Made by a program: the position numbers and the translations under genes. The notes beneath the pieces were generated by a model. The model ran no database searches. It was not told where the DNA came from and saw only the letters and a list, made by a program, of their open reading frames with translations. This document shows positions 1-5,259 of a stretch of DNA of 5,259 bases, in pieces (position 1 is the stretch's first letter; each line of letters opens with the position of its first letter). The stretch is from Bacteroidota bacterium (GTDB lineage Bacteria; Bacteroidota; Bacteroidia; Flavobacteriales; Schleiferiaceae): the NCBI GenBank assembly GCA_005786915.1, contig SYCM01000045.1, positions 1 through 5,259 of the forward strand, written 5' to 3'.

Positions 1-721
1 AACCGCTGAGGTGCAGGGTTCCGCCAGGGTTCAGGGCCTGGGCATAGCGGCCCATGTCGGCCAGCAGCACGTTGCGATGGATGTTGGCGTAGATGACGTC
101 AAAGCGCTCGTCCGCGCCAAGTTGGTTCGCGTCGCCGGTGCGCACTTCGAAGCGGTCCTTCAGTCCGTGGCCGTCCACGAGTTCGCGGGCGTTGTCGGCG
201 GCGTAGGCTTCGATTTCGATGCCCACGCCCTGGGACGCACCGTGCATCAGGGCCACGATGCCGAGCACGGCGGTCCCGCAGCCCATGTCGAGCACTCGGG
301 CGCCGTCGAGCGACGCGCCAAGCACCTGTTCGAGCATCAAGTAGGTGGTCGGATGGTGGCCGGTCCCGAACGCCATTTTGGGCACCATTTGCACGGCGTA
401 TCGGTAGGCTTCAGGCTTCGCGTCGGTGTGGAAGGGAGCGTAGATAAGCAGCTCGTTTCCAATCGACAGCGAATCAAACGAGGATTCCCAAACTTCGTTC
501 CAATTCTGGTGGGCAATGCGGCGCTCGGTCCAGCTGATTTGGGCGCGCGTCTGGGCCATGGGGAAGTCGGCCTGACCGTCCCACTGGTCCGCCGGAAGGT
601 AGGCCAATAGGTCGTTGCCGTCTTGCTCCACGGCTTCGACCGGCATGGCTTCGAGGTCGACGTACAGCAGTTCGAGGGCCGCGGGGTCGCTCGCGGTGAT
701 CCGGAGTTCGACGTAGTCCAT
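1..721 (-). CDS. prmA: Ribosomal protein L11 methyltransferase PrmA (C-terminus cut off by window edge)
   Basis: This is a SAM-dependent methyltransferase that, in this family, methylates lysines and the N-terminus of ribosomal protein L11 in the cytoplasm. 240 codons are visible from the ATG at 721-719; Bacteroidota PrmA is usually about 275-280 aa, so roughly the last 35-40 residues lie outside. Residues 1-100 form the N-terminal substrate-recognition part, including NWNEVWESSF (73-82), which is typical of Bacteroidota PrmA. The methyltransferase fold follows: FGTGHHPTT (118-126), SAM motif I VLDMGCGTAVLG (143-154), the acidic end of strand 2 at GIEIE (167-171), and YANIHRNVLL (211-220), corresponding to the N-I/P-rich motif IV. 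Small oddities are GCGTA where GCGTG is usual, and E where D is usual after strand 2. The start overlaps the tpiA stop as TGATG, so translation is probably coupled and the gene co-transcribed with tpiA. Family assignment is firm. Confidence 0.95.
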   Translation of the reverse strand, partial: MDYVELRITASDPAALELLYVDLEAMPVEAVEQDGNDLLAYLPADQWDGQADFPMAQTRAQISWTERRIAHQNWNEVWESSFDSLSIGNELLIYAPFHTDAKPEAYRYAVQMVPKMAFGTGHHPTTYLMLEQVLGASLDGARVLDMGCGTAVLGIVALMHGASQGVGIEIEAYAADNARELVDGHGLKDRFEVRTGDANQLGADERFDVIYANIHRNVLLADMGRYAQALNPGGTLHLSG

Positions 722-1482
722 CAGGCCTTTTGCAGCAGGTCGGCCAAGGCGATGAAGTCGGCGGCCGAGAGGGAGGCTCCGCCGATGAGGCCTCCGTTGA
801 CGTCGGGCTGCGCGAAGAGTTCGGCGGCGTTGCTGGGTTTGCACGACCCGCCGTAGAGGATGGGAAGGTGGTCGGCCAAGTCGCCGTAGGCCTGGCGCAG
901 CACCCCGCGAAGGTGGGCGTGCATTTCTTGGGCTTGGGCGGCGGTGGCGGTTTCGCCGGTTCCGATGGCCCAAACGGGTTCGTAGGCGACGACGACGTTT
1001 TCGGCGAGGTCCCCGTCGACGCCCTCCAAGGCGGCGCGGAGCTGGGCTTCCACGACGGCCAAGTGGTTGCCCGCCTGGCGCACGCGGAGGTCTTCGCCCA
1101 CGCAGACGATGGGGCGAAGTTCGTGGGCCAAGGCCGCACGGGTTTTGGCGTTGACGTCGCGGTCGGTCTCGCCAAAGTACTGGCGGCGCTCGCTGTGGCC
1201 CACGATGACGGCGTCAGCGCCGGCGTCGGCCAGTTGGGCCATGCTGACTTCGCCCGTGAAGGCTCCAGAGTCCTGGGCATGGCCGTTTTGGGCGGCTACG
1301 GCCATTTCGGGGTAGTCAATGAGCAAGTCGATCGCTTGGGTAAGCTGTATTGCCGGCGGTGCGACCACCACGACCACGTCGCCGAGGCGTTCGGGGCTCA
1401 ATTCGGTTTTCAGGGCTTCGATGAGGGTGTAGCCTTCTTCGAAGGTGGTGTTCATTTTCCAGTTGCCGGCGAGGATTTTCAT
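721..1482 (-). CDS. tpiA: Triose-phosphate isomerase
   Basis: The enzyme interconverts dihydroxyacetone phosphate and glyceraldehyde 3-phosphate in glycolysis and gluconeogenesis, as a cytosolic (beta/alpha)8 barrel. The 253-aa length is normal. The start is the ATG at 1482-1480, giving MKILAGNWKMN; the reading frame stays open further upstream to 1560, but that extension lacks family similarity and would run through the hairpin and promoter element. Visible active-site elements are N7 and K9 (NWKMN), the electrophilic histidine H96 in VGHSERR, the catalytic base E168 in AYEPVWAIGTG with the phosphate-gripping loop 6 (169-176), the loop-7 segment YGGSCKPSNA (210-219) and the GLIGGASL phosphate-binding turn (231-238). 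GAFTGEVS (73-80) is the usual dimer-loop region. Cysteine at 214 replaces the more common valine of YGGSV, a minor change. A TACCTTTG promoter element lies 19 nt upstream, and prmA follows with a one-base overlap. Confidence 0.97.
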   Translation of the reverse strand: MKILAGNWKMNTTFEEGYTLIEALKTELSPERLGDVVVVVAPPAIQLTQAIDLLIDYPEMAVAAQNGHAQDSGAFTGEVSMAQLADAGADAVIVGHSERRQYFGETDRDVNAKTRAALAHELRPIVCVGEDLRVRQAGNHLAVVEAQLRAALEGVDGDLAENVVVAYEPVWAIGTGETATAAQAQEMHAHLRGVLRQAYGDLADHLPILYGGSCKPSNAAELFAQPDVNGGLIGGASLSAADFIALADLLQKA

Positions 1483-1501
1483 AGTTTGCTCTTTAGTGGG
1501 G

Positions 1502-1509
1502 CAAAGGTA
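1502..1509 (-). promoter_or_regulatory. Candidate Bacteroidota -7 promoter element for tpiA-prmA
   Basis: On the minus strand the octamer reads TACCTTTG, a full match to the Bacteroidota housekeeping -7 consensus TAnnTTTG. It ends 19 nt before the tpiA ATG, which would give a leader of about 15 nt. I do not see a good TTG-type -33 element at the expected 19-21 nt spacing (the nearest, TTG in GCTTGGCC, is too close). The call rests on the -7 match and its position. It implies that tpiA-prmA can be transcribed independently of the permease gene upstream. Confidence 0.5.
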
Positions 1510-1539
1510 CGGCATTGGCCAAGCTCGAGTGGGGGCGCG

Positions 1540-1562
1540 GAATGCGGCCGAGGGCCGCATTC
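1540..1562 (-). terminator. Hairpin after the permease gene, possible terminator without U-tract
   Basis: A perfect inverted repeat has 10-bp arms (1540-1549 and 1553-1562, core AATGCGGCC / GGCCGCATT) and a 3-base loop. It lies in the 119-bp gap between the permease stop (1604-1602) and the tpiA start, about 30 bp before the tpiA promoter element. The stem is GC-rich and the loop tight, so it should fold stably as RNA. No T-run follows in either direction, so it is not a classical intrinsic terminator. It could slow or end readthrough from the permease gene, protect a 3' end, or be a protein-binding palindrome. The rest of the gap (1563-1601) shows nothing I can name. Confidence 0.4.
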
Positions 1563-1601
1563 AGCTCCGCACGATAAACGACTAAATACGGGTAGTACCG
1601 A

Positions 1602-2591
1602 CTAGGCGGCCTTGACGCGCGGGTCCACCACGCCGTAGAGCCAATCGACCAGGGTTTGAAGGGCGACAAACAGCACCGAAAGGGTCAAAATGGCCCCCAT
1701 TACGACCGGAAAATCGCGGCCTTCCAGCGCGTCGACCATGAGTTTGCCGGCTCCGCGCCAGCCAAAAACGGTTTCGACAAAAACGGCTCCGGCGAGCAGG
1801 CTGGCCAGCCAGCCCGAAACGGTGGTAATGAGCGGATTGAGGGCGTTGCGAAGCACGTGGCGGCGCAGCACCTGCGAGGTGCTCAGGCCTTTGGCGTAGG
1901 CGGTCCGCACGTAGTCCAAACTCAAAATCTCAAGGGCCGAGGAGCGCATCATTTGGGCAATCACGCCCACGGGGCGCACCGCCAAGGTCAGCGCCGGAAG
2001 GATGAGGTGCGACCATTCCCAGCGCACCGCGCGGCCGAAGTCGTCGAGCTCACGAAGGCTGCCGGTCAGGGGCAGGCCCGTCCAGTCGTGCAGCAGGTAG
2101 GCAAAAATCCAGGCGATGAGGATGGCCGAAAAGAACGAGGGCGTCGCCATGCCCACGGTACTCAGTACGGTGATGGCGCGGTCCGCTCGAGAACCCGCGC
2201 GAAGGGCCGAAAAAAGCCCCAGCGGCACGCCGACGAGCACGGCGGCCCCGAGGGAAACCACCGCCAGCAAGGCCGTGTTGGGTAGGGTTTGGGCGATGAG
2301 TTCGGCGACGGGAACTCCGCGCTGCTGGTAGGACGTCTGAAGGTCGGGGGCGTACAGGCCCCACACGCCGTCCACCGGGCGAATCGGCGAAAGGCCCCCG
2401 AGGTAGCGCAGGTACTGCTGTCCGAGCGGTTGGTCCAATCCGTAGGCGGAGCGCACGGCGGCCAAGGCTTCAGGATCTTCGACCTGGCCCAGCATCATTC
2501 GGGCTGGGTCTCCGCCAACCGCGTGAAACAAGAAAAATACGAGGGTCGCCACGCCCCAAACGACGAGCAGGGACCTGCCGAGCCGCCTCAT
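1602..2591 (-). CDS. ABC transporter permease, OppB/DppB (peptide/nickel) type
   Basis: This is an inner-membrane permease subunit of the binding-protein-dependent family that imports peptides, nickel or related solutes. At 329 aa it is full length. The N-terminus has the family pattern: a first membrane helix at about 8-25, then GGDPARMMLG (26-35) and LGLD-like YGLDQPLGQQYLRYL (50-64). Further helices fall at about 103-128, 140-165, 195-215, 256-277 and 298-320. The cytoplasmic EAA loop that docks onto the ATPase is clear at 227-255 (YVRTAYAKGLS, then VLRRHVLRNALNPLI, invariant-type glycine G235). The C-terminus ends DPRVKAA, as in DppB-like proteins. The ATG (2591-2589) overlaps the stop of the DoxX gene as ATGA, so it is probably translated as part of that operon. 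No DppC-type partner, ATPase or binding protein is visible nearby, so the substrate cannot be told. Confidence 0.93.
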   Translation of the reverse strand: MRRLGRSLLVVWGVATLVFFLFHAVGGDPARMMLGQVEDPEALAAVRSAYGLDQPLGQQYLRYLGGLSPIRPVDGVWGLYAPDLQTSYQQRGVPVAELIAQTLPNTALLAVVSLGAAVLVGVPLGLFSALRAGSRADRAITVLSTVGMATPSFFSAILIAWIFAYLLHDWTGLPLTGSLRELDDFGRAVRWEWSHLILPALTLAVRPVGVIAQMMRSSALEILSLDYVRTAYAKGLSTSQVLRRHVLRNALNPLITTVSGWLASLLAGAVFVETVFGWRGAGKLMVDALEGRDFPVVMGAILTLSVLFVALQTLVDWLYGVVDPRVKAA

Positions 2592-3718
2592 TCGGCCGCG
2601 GGGAAGTCGTTGAAGTGGTAGTGGGCCTGCACTACGCCTTGGCGCAGGTGCGTTACTCCGGGATTGGAGCGCACGATGGTTTTGAGGGCCGTTCCGTCGC
2701 CGTTGGACCAGGGAAAGGTCGTTCCGGTGCGCGCCGCCAGGGCGGCGACCGCCTCAGGGCCGCTCGAGGTCAGCCCGACCACGGGGATTCCCGCGTCGTG
2801 GAGCTTTTGGAATTCCGCGCACAGGCGCTCGAGTTGGGCCATGTCGGCACGGTCAAAATCATACGCCACGAGCCAGTAGCTCTCGGGGTACGCCAGCCAG
2901 ATGTCGGTCTGGTCCACTCCGCCCGGAGCGATGCTGAAGTCGTGGACGGGCGGCTCATAGCCTTCGGCGACCTTGACCGTGCGCGTGGCCTCGGCGTCCA
3001 TGACCCACTCAGGCTTCTCCCACCACTTTTGGTCAACGTAGTCGGTTCCGCTCACCTCCATGACCTCGTCGCCCTTGCGCAGGGTGTAGACCACGTCGTA
3101 CTGGGGCGGAGTTAGGCCGAGCTCCTCAGCCGGCGCCATGGCCTTGGCGATGTCGGTGCCGGGCTTGTAGGCGCGGAAGTCCCAAACCGGCAGGTGGTTG
3201 TAGACCCAATTAGTGAAAAACGCCATGGCGAAGACCGCAAGGCCCATCACCCCACGGGCCCAAAAGCGGCTCATGACGGGCTTGACGTGGCGCAGTCCGA
3301 GGGCGAAGTAGAGCGCGATTAGCACGCTGAGCACCACGTCTTTGGTGAAGCTTTCCCAGGGCGTGAGCGGAATGGCGTCCCCAAAGCACCCGCAGTCGGT
3401 CACCTTGTTGAAGTAGGCGCTGTAAAACGTCAAAAACGTGAAAAAAGCCATGAGCCCGGCCATGCTCCAAAAGGTGAAGGCCCGTAGGTATCCGAGGAGC
3501 ATGAGGAGTCCGAGCACCACCTCAAACGTCACGAGAAAAACAGCCAAAGGCAGGACCAAGGGCTGCAAGAACGGTAAATTGAAGACGTCGGCCCCAAAGT
3601 ACTCGTCGAGTTTGTAGCTGAAGCCGATGGGGTCGTTCATCTTAATGACCCCCGAAAAAATAAAAAGTCCGCCGAGGATGAGGCGAATCAGCGATTGGGC
3701 AAGGTTACGCACGTTCAT
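2588..3718 (-). CDS. DoxX/BT_3928-type membrane protein with degenerate thioredoxin-like C-terminal domain
   Basis: A 376-aa inner-membrane protein with two parts. Residues 1-175 are a DoxX/MauE-like four- to five-helix region: helices at about 10-27, 52-78, 81-104, 124-142 and 154-172, a typical N-terminal pattern LIRLILGGLFIFSGVIKMND (11-29), and the motif DCGCFGD (108-114) with cysteines C109 and C111, followed by W121. Related proteins have this CxC next to a membrane helix and are suspected of redox or quinone-linked roles. Residues from about 180 form a soluble tail; 281-370 resemble a thioredoxin/AhpC-like fold but lack a CxxC, with C300 the only cysteine, so oxidoreductase activity of that domain is unlikely. 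I chose ATG 3718-3716 (MNVRNLAQ); a TTG five codons upstream (3733) is less likely. Function is unknown. The stop overlaps the permease start (ATGA), and the microprotein gene ends 22 nt upstream. Confidence 0.85.
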   Translation of the reverse strand: MNVRNLAQSLIRLILGGLFIFSGVIKMNDPIGFSYKLDEYFGADVFNLPFLQPLVLPLAVFLVTFEVVLGLLMLLGYLRAFTFWSMAGLMAFFTFLTFYSAYFNKVTDCGCFGDAIPLTPWESFTKDVVLSVLIALYFALGLRHVKPVMSRFWARGVMGLAVFAMAFFTNWVYNHLPVWDFRAYKPGTDIAKAMAPAEELGLTPPQYDVVYTLRKGDEVMEVSGTDYVDQKWWEKPEWVMDAEATRTVKVAEGYEPPVHDFSIAPGGVDQTDIWLAYPESYWLVAYDFDRADMAQLERLCAEFQKLHDAGIPVVGLTSSGPEAVAALAARTGTTFPWSNGDGTALKTIVRSNPGVTHLRQGVVQAHYHFNDFPAAE

Positions 3719-3722
3719 GCGC

Positions 3723-3730
3723 CCAAGGTA
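3723..3730 (-). promoter_or_regulatory. Weak -7-like element immediately before the DoxX-type gene
   Basis: The minus strand reads TACCTTGG, seven of eight matches to TAnnTTTG, ending only 4 nt before the chosen ATG at 3718. If it is used, the transcript would begin at or next to the start codon and be leaderless. I see no clear -33 element, and the site lies inside a tightly spaced operon, so it may be coincidence. Confidence 0.2.
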
Positions 3731-3740
3731 CAAAGGCGAA

Positions 3741-3854
3741 CTATTCGCTGCGACGCTCGAGCTCCTTTTTGAGCAGCTGCATTTTTGCCGAAATCAGCAT
3801 GTAGGTCGTGGCCATCGTGGTCAAAAAGGCGATGCTCAGGGCAATGAGTTCCAT
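3741..3854 (-). CDS. Putative 37-aa single-pass membrane microprotein
   Basis: A short frame from ATG (3854-3852) to TAG (3743-3741), 37 aa. It begins MELIALSIAFLTTMATTYML, an uninterrupted hydrophobic stretch (residues 3-22) long enough to span the membrane. The rest, residues 21-37, is a charged amphipathic helix with KKELERR near the end, positive enough to favour a cytoplasmic C-terminus. An in-frame TAA lies 8 codons upstream, so the ATG at 3854 is the farthest-upstream start. It sits 45 bp after the DUF1599 stop and 22 bp before the DoxX ATG, on the same strand, and fills what would otherwise be a 181-bp hole in an otherwise compact operon. The hydrophobic-then-charged layout and position support a real gene, possibly a small partner of the DoxX-type protein. 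I do not recognise a family; chance remains possible at this length. Confidence 0.5.
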   Translation of the reverse strand: MELIALSIAFLTTMATTYMLISAKMQLLKKELERRSE

Positions 3855-3899
3855 AGGTCGATTGGGTTTACCAAATTAACCGAGCAAGTCCCCAATGGT

Positions 3900-4439
3900 T
3901 CAGGCTTCGTGAATCAAAATCAGGGCAAACACCGCGTAGTTGACCATGTCCATGTAGTTGGCGTCTACGCCCTCCGACACGAGGGTGGCCCCGGAATGGT
4001 CTTCGATCTGCTTCACGCGCAGCACCTTTTGGAGGATCAGGTCGGTGAGCGAGTTGATGCGCATGTCGCGCCAGGCCTCCCCGTAGTCGTGGTTCTTGGC
4101 CTCCATGAGCTTGTAAATTTTGGTGGCTTGGGCGTCAAAGGCGGCCAATGCCTCCTCGGGGCTGAGGTCGGGCTCGCTGGCTATTCCGCGCTCGAGCTGA
4201 ATCAGGGCCATGATGGCGTAGTTCACGATTCCGATAAATTCGCCCTCTTGGCTGTCGGCCACTTTTTGGACGCCGGCATCCTGAATCGTGCGGAGGCGGT
4301 TGGCTTTAATGAACAGCTGGTCGGTCAGCGACGGCAGTCGAAGGATGCGCCACGCGGCGCCATAGTCGTGGAGCTTCTTGCCGTAAAGCTCGCGGCAGCG
4401 CGCGATTTCGGCAGCGTATTGAGATGCAGTGTGGGCCAT
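3900..4439 (-). CDS. DUF1599 protein with two tandem domain copies
   Basis: A 179-aa soluble, mostly alpha-helical protein. It matches the Bacteroidota DUF1599 family as I recall it (Pfam describes the domain as nucleotide-modification associated). The domain is present twice: residues 8-82 and 101-176. Each copy has HDYGxAWR (24-31 and 117-124), SLTD (37-40 and 130-133), a K...R helix (45-48 and 138-141) and NYAxxALI (73-80 and 167-174). The conserved H-D-Y-G, arginine, aspartate and asparagine residues are kept in both, so neither copy looks decayed. The biochemical activity is not established; a role in nucleotide metabolism is inference from the domain name. The start ATG (4439-4437) is only 11 bp from the divergent folP start and lies inside the shared inverted repeat. 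It is the first gene of the presumed operon running through the DoxX and permease genes. Confidence 0.9.
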   Translation of the reverse strand: MAHTASQYAAEIARCRELYGKKLHDYGAAWRILRLPSLTDQLFIKANRLRTIQDAGVQKVADSQEGEFIGIVNYAIMALIQLERGIASEPDLSPEEALAAFDAQATKIYKLMEAKNHDYGEAWRDMRINSLTDLILQKVLRVKQIEDHSGATLVSEGVDANYMDMVNYAVFALILIHEA

Positions 4440-4446
4440 ACTTTTA
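4439..4446 (+). promoter_or_regulatory. Candidate -7 element for folP
   Basis: TACTTTTA matches seven of eight positions of TAnnTTTG. A TTG at 4419-4421 lies 17 bp upstream, slightly closer than the usual 19-21 bp for a -33 element. The box ends 4 nt before the GTG at 4451, so transcription would begin at or very near the start codon, giving a leaderless or near-leaderless folP message. The element lies mostly in the 11-bp gap, with its first base in the DUF1599 start codon. Confidence 0.35.
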
Positions 4447-4450
4447 CAGG

Positions 4451-5259
4451 GTGAAAAGTACGGCCTTTCGCCCGTTTACGCTGAACCTTCGCGGCAGGCT
4501 TTTTAGCGCGGACCGCCCGCAGGTCATGGGCATCCTCAACGCGACGCCCGATTCCTACTACGCTCCGAGCCGAGCGCAGGGACTTGACCGGCTGGAGGCC
4601 CAGGCGGAACAGCTGCTCTCCGACGGTGCCGACTGGCTCGACCTGGGCGGGTGCTCCACGCGTCCCGGTGCGGAATGGCCGTCGCTCGACGACGAATGGA
4701 GTCGCCTCGACGGCGCTTTTGAGCGCCTGCGCCTACACTTTGGTCCCGACGTGCCGCTTTCGGTCGACACGTTCCGCAGCGAGGTGGCACGCCGGGCCCT
4801 TGACCAAGGCGCCGACCTGGTCAACGACATTTCGGGCGGAATCCTCGACCCCGCCATCTGGTCGGTGGCTGCCGAAGCGCGGGCGCCCTACGTCCTCACC
4901 CACTACCCTGCCACTAGCCGCGAGCTTTTGGGGGCCGACCATGCGACTTCGGTGACGGTCCGCGAATTGAGCGCACGCCTCATCGCCGCTCGCGAAGCGG
5001 GCCTCAACGACGTCCTTCTCGACCCCGGAATCGGATTTGGCAAAACCCCTGAAGGCAACCTGCGCCTGGTGCGCGACCTCGCGCTGCTCCGGGAGTTCCC
5101 CCACCCCATCCTGGTCGGCGTGTCGCGCAAATCCCTGATCACGCGGAGCCTAGGCATCACCGCGGACCAGGCGCTGCCCGCTACCTCGGCCCTTCATGCT
5201 TGGGCCCTCGAGCGCGGCGCCCAAATTTTACGGGTTCACGATCCGCGCGAAGCCCGCGA
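4451..5259 (+). CDS. folP: Dihydropteroate synthase FolP (extreme C-terminus cut off by window edge)
   Basis: It condenses para-aminobenzoate with hydroxymethyl-dihydropterin pyrophosphate to give dihydropteroate in folate synthesis; it is the sulfonamide target, a cytosolic TIM barrel. 269 codons are visible and the frame is open at the edge; homologues are about 270-285 aa, so little is missing. Motifs counted from GTG 4451: first strand FTLNLRGRLF (9-18), loop 1 MGILNATPDSYY (26-37), loop 2 DLGGCSTRPGA (64-74), SVDTFRSEVA (104-113), NDISGG (125-130), DPGIGFGKTPEGN (191-203), GVSRKS (223-228) and RVHD (261-264). The segment THYPATSREL (150-159) departs from the common MHMxGxPxxM pattern, and loop 2 has C where E or Y is common. 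The start is uncertain: GTG 4451 fits the family N-terminus, but an in-frame ATG at 4424, inside the DUF1599 gene, would add nine residues. ATG 4526 would delete the first strand and is unlikely. Confidence 0.94.
   Translation, partial: MKSTAFRPFTLNLRGRLFSADRPQVMGILNATPDSYYAPSRAQGLDRLEAQAEQLLSDGADWLDLGGCSTRPGAEWPSLDDEWSRLDGAFERLRLHFGPDVPLSVDTFRSEVARRALDQGADLVNDISGGILDPAIWSVAAEARAPYVLTHYPATSRELLGADHATSVTVRELSARLIAAREAGLNDVLLDPGIGFGKTPEGNLRLVRDLALLREFPHPILVGVSRKSLITRSLGITADQALPATSALHAWALERGAQILRVHDPREAR
4453..4460 (-). promoter_or_regulatory. Candidate -7 element for the DUF1599 operon
   Basis: On the minus strand the octamer reads TACTTTTC, seven of eight matches to TAnnTTTG, ending 13 nt before the DUF1599 ATG at 4439. 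It lies inside the first codons of folP and faces the folP -7 element across 6 bp, so polymerase should not occupy both at once. No good -33 element is visible upstream within folP. Confidence 0.35.

Larger units (their letters stand above)
4434..4465. repeat. Inverted repeat spanning the folP / DUF1599 divergent starts
   Basis: The arms GGCCATACTTTT (4434-4445) and AAAAGTACGGCC (4454-4465) are reverse complements at 11 of 12 positions (mismatch at 4438/4461), separated by 8 bp. Both start codons lie inside: the DUF1599 ATG (4439-4437) in the left arm and the folP GTG (4451-4453) in the spacer. The inner TACTTTT of each arm, read on its own strand, is also the candidate -7 box of one gene. 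It may be an operator for a dimeric regulator, a simple consequence of two face-to-face promoters, or an RNA hairpin in a longer folP transcript. The symmetry is seen directly; the role is inference. Confidence 0.6.

Noticed and set aside
11..610. Plus-strand open frame (199 aa) opposite prmA
   Set aside because: It is histidine- and valine-rich antisense shadow of prmA with no motif.
474..1280. Minus-strand open frame (268 aa) overlapping tpiA and prmA in another frame
   Set aside because: The translation is dominated by P, S, T, R and A, as expected from an out-of-frame reading of GC-rich coding DNA.
730..1605. Long plus-strand open frame (291 aa) opposite tpiA
   Set aside because: It mirrors the real tpiA frame in GC-rich DNA, has a glycine/valine-rich composition with no recognisable motif, and covers an unambiguous enzyme gene on the other strand.
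3719..3733. TTG start for the DoxX-type gene, five codons upstream of the chosen ATG
   Set aside because: The ATG at 3718 gives a family-like N-terminus directly before the first membrane helix, and the five extra residues add nothing recognisable.
3855..3899. Possible promoter (minus strand TTAATTTG) and a short GGTT/AACC stem before the microprotein gene
   Set aside because: The octamer departs from TAnnTTTG at the conserved A, no well-spaced -33 element is present, and the stem is only 4 bp.
3627..4454. Plus-strand open frame (275 aa) across DoxX, the microprotein and DUF1599
   Set aside because: It runs antisense through three minus-strand genes with good internal evidence, and its translation shows no domain pattern.
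4733..5104. Minus-strand open frames opposite folP
   Set aside because: folP carries all its family motifs in frame on the plus strand; the antisense translations show nothing recognisable.
1..5259. Defence system, mobile element, CRISPR array or tRNA/rRNA
   Set aside because: No transposase, integrase, nuclease, spaced repeat array or RNA-gene fold was seen on either strand; the genes are mostly housekeeping.

Overview
The window looks like a core chromosomal segment of a GC-rich member of the Bacteroidota, possibly Flavobacteriales. The evidence is of three kinds. The protein families include a two-repeat DUF1599 protein, a BT_3928-type DoxX protein with a degenerate thioredoxin-like tail, and a PrmA with the signature ANIHRNVLL. 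No clear Shine-Dalgarno sequences precede the starts. Octamers resembling the Bacteroidota -7 promoter element TAnnTTTG sit just upstream of several start codons. The taxonomic call is inference from recalled family patterns, not from a search.

Layout. Nearly all of the DNA is coding. On the minus strand, reading from right to left, come a DUF1599 protein (4439-3900), an unlisted 37-codon single-pass membrane microprotein (3854-3741), a DoxX/BT_3928-type membrane protein (3718-2588) and an OppB/DppB-type ABC permease (2591-1602). The last two overlap by ATGA. A 119-bp gap follows, holding a 10-bp-stem hairpin and a TACCTTTG promoter element. Then come triose-phosphate isomerase tpiA (1482-721) and prmA (721 to the left edge, truncated), which overlap by TGATG. 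On the plus strand, folP (dihydropteroate synthase, 4451 to the right edge, missing only its extreme C-terminus) diverges from the DUF1599 gene.

How the genes fit together. The minus-strand genes look like two transcription units: DUF1599-microprotein-DoxX-permease, and tpiA-prmA. FolP serves folate synthesis, TpiA central carbon metabolism and PrmA ribosomal protein L11 methylation. DUF1599 has been linked to nucleotide metabolism or modification only by domain-level inference. The permease is an orphan within this window: no partner permease, ATPase or binding protein is seen.

The most notable signals are four. First, the folP/DUF1599 divergent junction has only 11 bp between start codons, and both lie inside a near-perfect 12-bp-arm inverted repeat (4434-4465) whose arms are also the two candidate -7 boxes. 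Second, the microprotein gene sits inside the operon. Third, the DUF1599 protein is an internal duplication. Fourth, a lone peptide-type permease sits between the DoxX gene and tpiA. I see no mobile element, CRISPR array, tRNA or rRNA, and no convincing novel multi-gene system.
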